Shown here in pieces: positions 21,453 through 22,988 of a DNA stretch of 22,988 nucleotides. The first letter of the stretch is position 1, and every line of letters begins with the position of its first letter. The DNA is taken from the NCBI GenBank assembly GCA_964409165.1, contig CAYPCH010000058.1, positions 1 to 22,988 of the forward strand. The letters are read 5' to 3'. Source of the stretch: CAYPCH01 sp964409165 (GTDB lineage Bacteria > Bacillota > Clostridia > Acetivibrionales > Acetivibrionaceae). Under the pieces are notes generated by a model. The model did no database searches and had not been told where the DNA came from. It saw nothing but the letters and a program-made list of their open reading frames with translations. A program made the translations under genes and the position numbers.

Positions 21453-22640
21453 TCATTTATTATTTAAATAATCAAGTACGCACTCGGATAATATTTCCAT
21501 TCCTAAGGCAATACAATCTTCATCTATATCAAAACTGCTGCTGTGAAGATTATGGAAGGATTTCGACGACGGATGCGCACATCCGAGATGAAGCAAAGCT
21601 CCCGGGATAATTTGTGCATAATAGGCAAAATCTTCTGCCAGCATGGCAGGAGGCGGATTTTTTATAATGTTTTCAGAACCAATAATTTTAGATGAGGAAT
21701 GAATTACTTGATTTACAATTTTCTCATTATTTATTACAGGGGGATATCCGGGATTATAGCGGAAGGAGTATTTTGCTCCCATTGAACCTGTAACTGAGGA
21801 GATAACCGATTCCATAGCTTTGCAGATTTTAGTGTCGGTATCACGGTCAAAAGTCCTGACGGTTCCTTTTATTAATGCTTCCTTTGGAGTTACATTAAAG
21901 GTATTGCCAGATTGGAAGCATGTAACTGACAAAAGGGCATTGGTAAAAGGACTTAGCTGTTTTGGTATAATATTTTGGAGAAGGTTTACAATAGTGGTTC
22001 CGACAAGTATTGGGTCTATAGTTTTGTGAGGCTCTGCTGCGTGGCCTCCCTTACCCGAGATAATGATTTCAAATTCACTTGGAGATGCCATTACAGCACC
22101 GGTGCCTATGGAAATCCGACCGGTGCTTAAGCCGGGAGATACATGCAGGGCGATTATTGCATCAACACGAGGGTTCTCCAGAACACCCTCTTCTATCATG
22201 AATTTTGCACCGCCGAGACTTTCCTCCGCAGGCTGGAATATGAACTTGATACCTCCACTGATGGAATCTTTAAAGCTACTGAGGATTTCTGCTGCACCTA
22301 GAGCTATCGCAACATGGGCATCGTGACCACAGGCATGCATTATTCCATTGTATACCGAAGCATAATCCGATTTGCTTTTTTCGGTAACAGGAAGAGCGTC
22401 CATGTCAGCTCTTACTGCTATCGTTTTACCGGGGGTTTTGCCCTCAATAAGACCGGTTACTCCGGTACCGCAAATGTTTTTACGAACTTTAAAACCTGAT
22501 TTTACCAGGTGTCCAGAGATTAAAGACGCTGTTCTGTGCTCTTTAAATCCTAGTTCAGGATGCTTGTGAATATCTCTCCTGATTGTTATAATTTTATTTT
22601 TGATGTCAGACGACAGATTTTTAATTTTTATAGTATGCAC
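21453..22640 (-). CDS. M20D family amidohydrolase/aminoacylase
   Basis: A 395-residue cytosolic dinuclear metallohydrolase related to N-acyl-amino-acid amidohydrolases, hippurate hydrolase and IAA-amino-acid hydrolases. Family blocks are RRDIHKHPELGFKEHRT near the N terminus, RADMDALPVTE, MHACGHDAHVA with the metal-binding Cys and His residues (about 104-109), and FQPAEESLGGAKFMIEEG with the catalytic Glu pair (139-140). The late metal-site block is AEDFAYYAQIIPGALLHLG. The dimerisation domain is present (about 180-290). The physiological acyl-amino acid is not evident. The GTG at 22640 follows AGGTGA by 5 bases; another in-frame GTG at 22649 overlaps that site. It lies about 70 bases downstream of the small Cys-rich gene on the same strand. 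Confidence 0.9.
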   Translation of the reverse strand: MHTIKIKNLSSDIKNKIITIRRDIHKHPELGFKEHRTASLISGHLVKSGFKVRKNICGTGVTGLIEGKTPGKTIAVRADMDALPVTEKSKSDYASVYNGIMHACGHDAHVAIALGAAEILSSFKDSISGGIKFIFQPAEESLGGAKFMIEEGVLENPRVDAIIALHVSPGLSTGRISIGTGAVMASPSEFEIIISGKGGHAAEPHKTIDPILVGTTIVNLLQNIIPKQLSPFTNALLSVTCFQSGNTFNVTPKEALIKGTVRTFDRDTDTKICKAMESVISSVTGSMGAKYSFRYNPGYPPVINNEKIVNQVIHSSSKIIGSENIIKNPPPAMLAEDFAYYAQIIPGALLHLGCAHPSSKSFHNLHSSSFDIDEDCIALGMEILSECVLDYLNNK

Positions 22641-22712
22641 TAATATCACCTAAATATTACTATATAACATTTATCAAGCCTAGACAAGAGAAAAAATTAG
22701 CATGCTGGTGTC

Positions 22713-22865
22713 TTATACCTTTTTATGCTTGTATAATTTCTGCATCTTTTCTTCAAAAAATATACAGTCGGAAGAAAACGAGGTAGGATTGTTGGTAACA
22801 CTGTCAAGCGTGCATTTACCTTCCTGCTGATGGATACAATTTGATGAGCAGTTTATCGTTGTCAT
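22713..22865 (-). CDS. Small Cys-rich protein (DUF1540-like, 50 aa)
   Basis: A 50-residue protein. The first 35 residues carry four cysteines as INCSSNC (4-10), GKC (16-18) and SDC (32-34). This pattern resembles DUF1540, small clostridial proteins of unknown function with a probable metal-binding Cys cluster. The C-terminal tail is Lys/Glu-rich (FFEEKMQKLYKHKKV). AGAGGAG lies 7 bases before the ATG. The order of this gene then the amidohydrolase on the same strand, about 70 bases apart, suggests possible cotranscription. The DUF1540 assignment is by pattern and is moderately sure. Confidence 0.7.
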   Translation of the reverse strand: MTTINCSSNCIHQQEGKCTLDSVTNNPTSFSSDCIFFEEKMQKLYKHKKV

Positions 22866-22933
22866 AATACCACTCCTCTGTGAAAAAGAATTTGTTAAAA
22901 TAAATCACTTTTAGTATTGTTCCCATAATAAGC

Positions 22934-22988
22934 TTATATACTCAACTTTCCCACTTATAGTATTTTGAGGCTCTGGTTGCTCACAAGT
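22934..22988. repeat. R1 repeat, left-end fragment cut by the window end
   Basis: This aligns without gaps to 17747-17801; from TACTCAAC to the window end there are 3 mismatches in 50 bases. It includes the outer left arm ACTCAACTTTCCCAC, GAGGCTCT and TTGCTCAC. The rest of the element lies beyond the window. Confidence 0.8.

Noticed and set aside
1..22988. Search for tRNA, rRNA, known riboswitches and complete insertion sequences
   Set aside because: None could be recognised by eye on either strand; short or diverged RNAs could still be missed.

Overview
The window is low-GC chromosomal DNA from an anaerobic cellulolytic member of the Clostridia, most likely an Acetivibrio/Hungateiclostridium (Clostridium thermocellum) relative. 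The evidence is a cytosolic GH94 cellobiose phosphorylase, a secreted GH48 exoglucanase ending in a type I dockerin (CelS-like, a cellulosome subunit), an SLH-anchored surface protein, and strong AGGAGG-type ribosome binding sites. The genus is inferred from protein resemblance; no search was run. A run of exactly 100 N (3614-3713) marks a scaffold join of unknown size. Both window ends fall inside copies of the same short inverted-repeat element, so the window looks like an assembly scaffold bounded by repeats.

Layout. 1-2.9 kb: regulated promoter region and cellobiose phosphorylase (+). 3.0-3.5 kb: small membrane protein (-). 3.6-4.7 kb: gap and about 950 bp of non-coding DNA upstream of the GH48 gene, holding several promoter-like sites. 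4.7-6.8 kb: GH48-dockerin cellulase. 7.2-11.7 kb: housekeeping run of zapA, a phosphoglycerate-mutase-like metalloenzyme, a U32 peptidase-family protein (RlhA type) and dUTPase. 12.1-14.1 kb (-): SLH plus triple BsuPI-domain surface protein. 14.4-16.9 kb: an HflX GTPase with an extra N-terminal JAMM-like domain, then a Nudix-like protein with a degenerate box. 17.1-17.7 kb (-): signal peptidase I. 18.1-20.0 kb: YigZ/IMPACT family, CoA-binding protein, YebC. 20.1-22.9 kb: two tiny unknown proteins, a DUF378 membrane protein, a PC4-like ssDNA-binding protein, an M20D amidohydrolase and a 50-aa Cys-rich protein.

How parts fit together. The secreted exoglucanase releases cellobiose from cellulose, and the cytosolic phosphorylase splits imported cellobiose with phosphate, so the first 7 kb hold both ends of cellulose use. 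The phosphorylase has a TTGAAT-N17-TATAAT promoter followed at once by an 18-bp near-palindrome very like the GlyR3 (LacI-family) operator of C. thermocellum celC. The GH48 leader carries a CCCCC...CGAA arrangement like promoters of the SigI sigma factors that control cellulosome genes.

Most unexplained structure is in the intergenic DNA. Three dispersed repeat families were found: (R1) a ~150-bp MITE-like element with nested inverted repeats; (R2) a modular multi-hairpin element lying downstream of terminators, with an inner module present or absent inside an outer module; and (R3) a ~50-bp palindromic element. The most interesting protein observation is the JAMM metalloprotease-like motif fused to HflX, whose gene also seems to start at an ATT codon.
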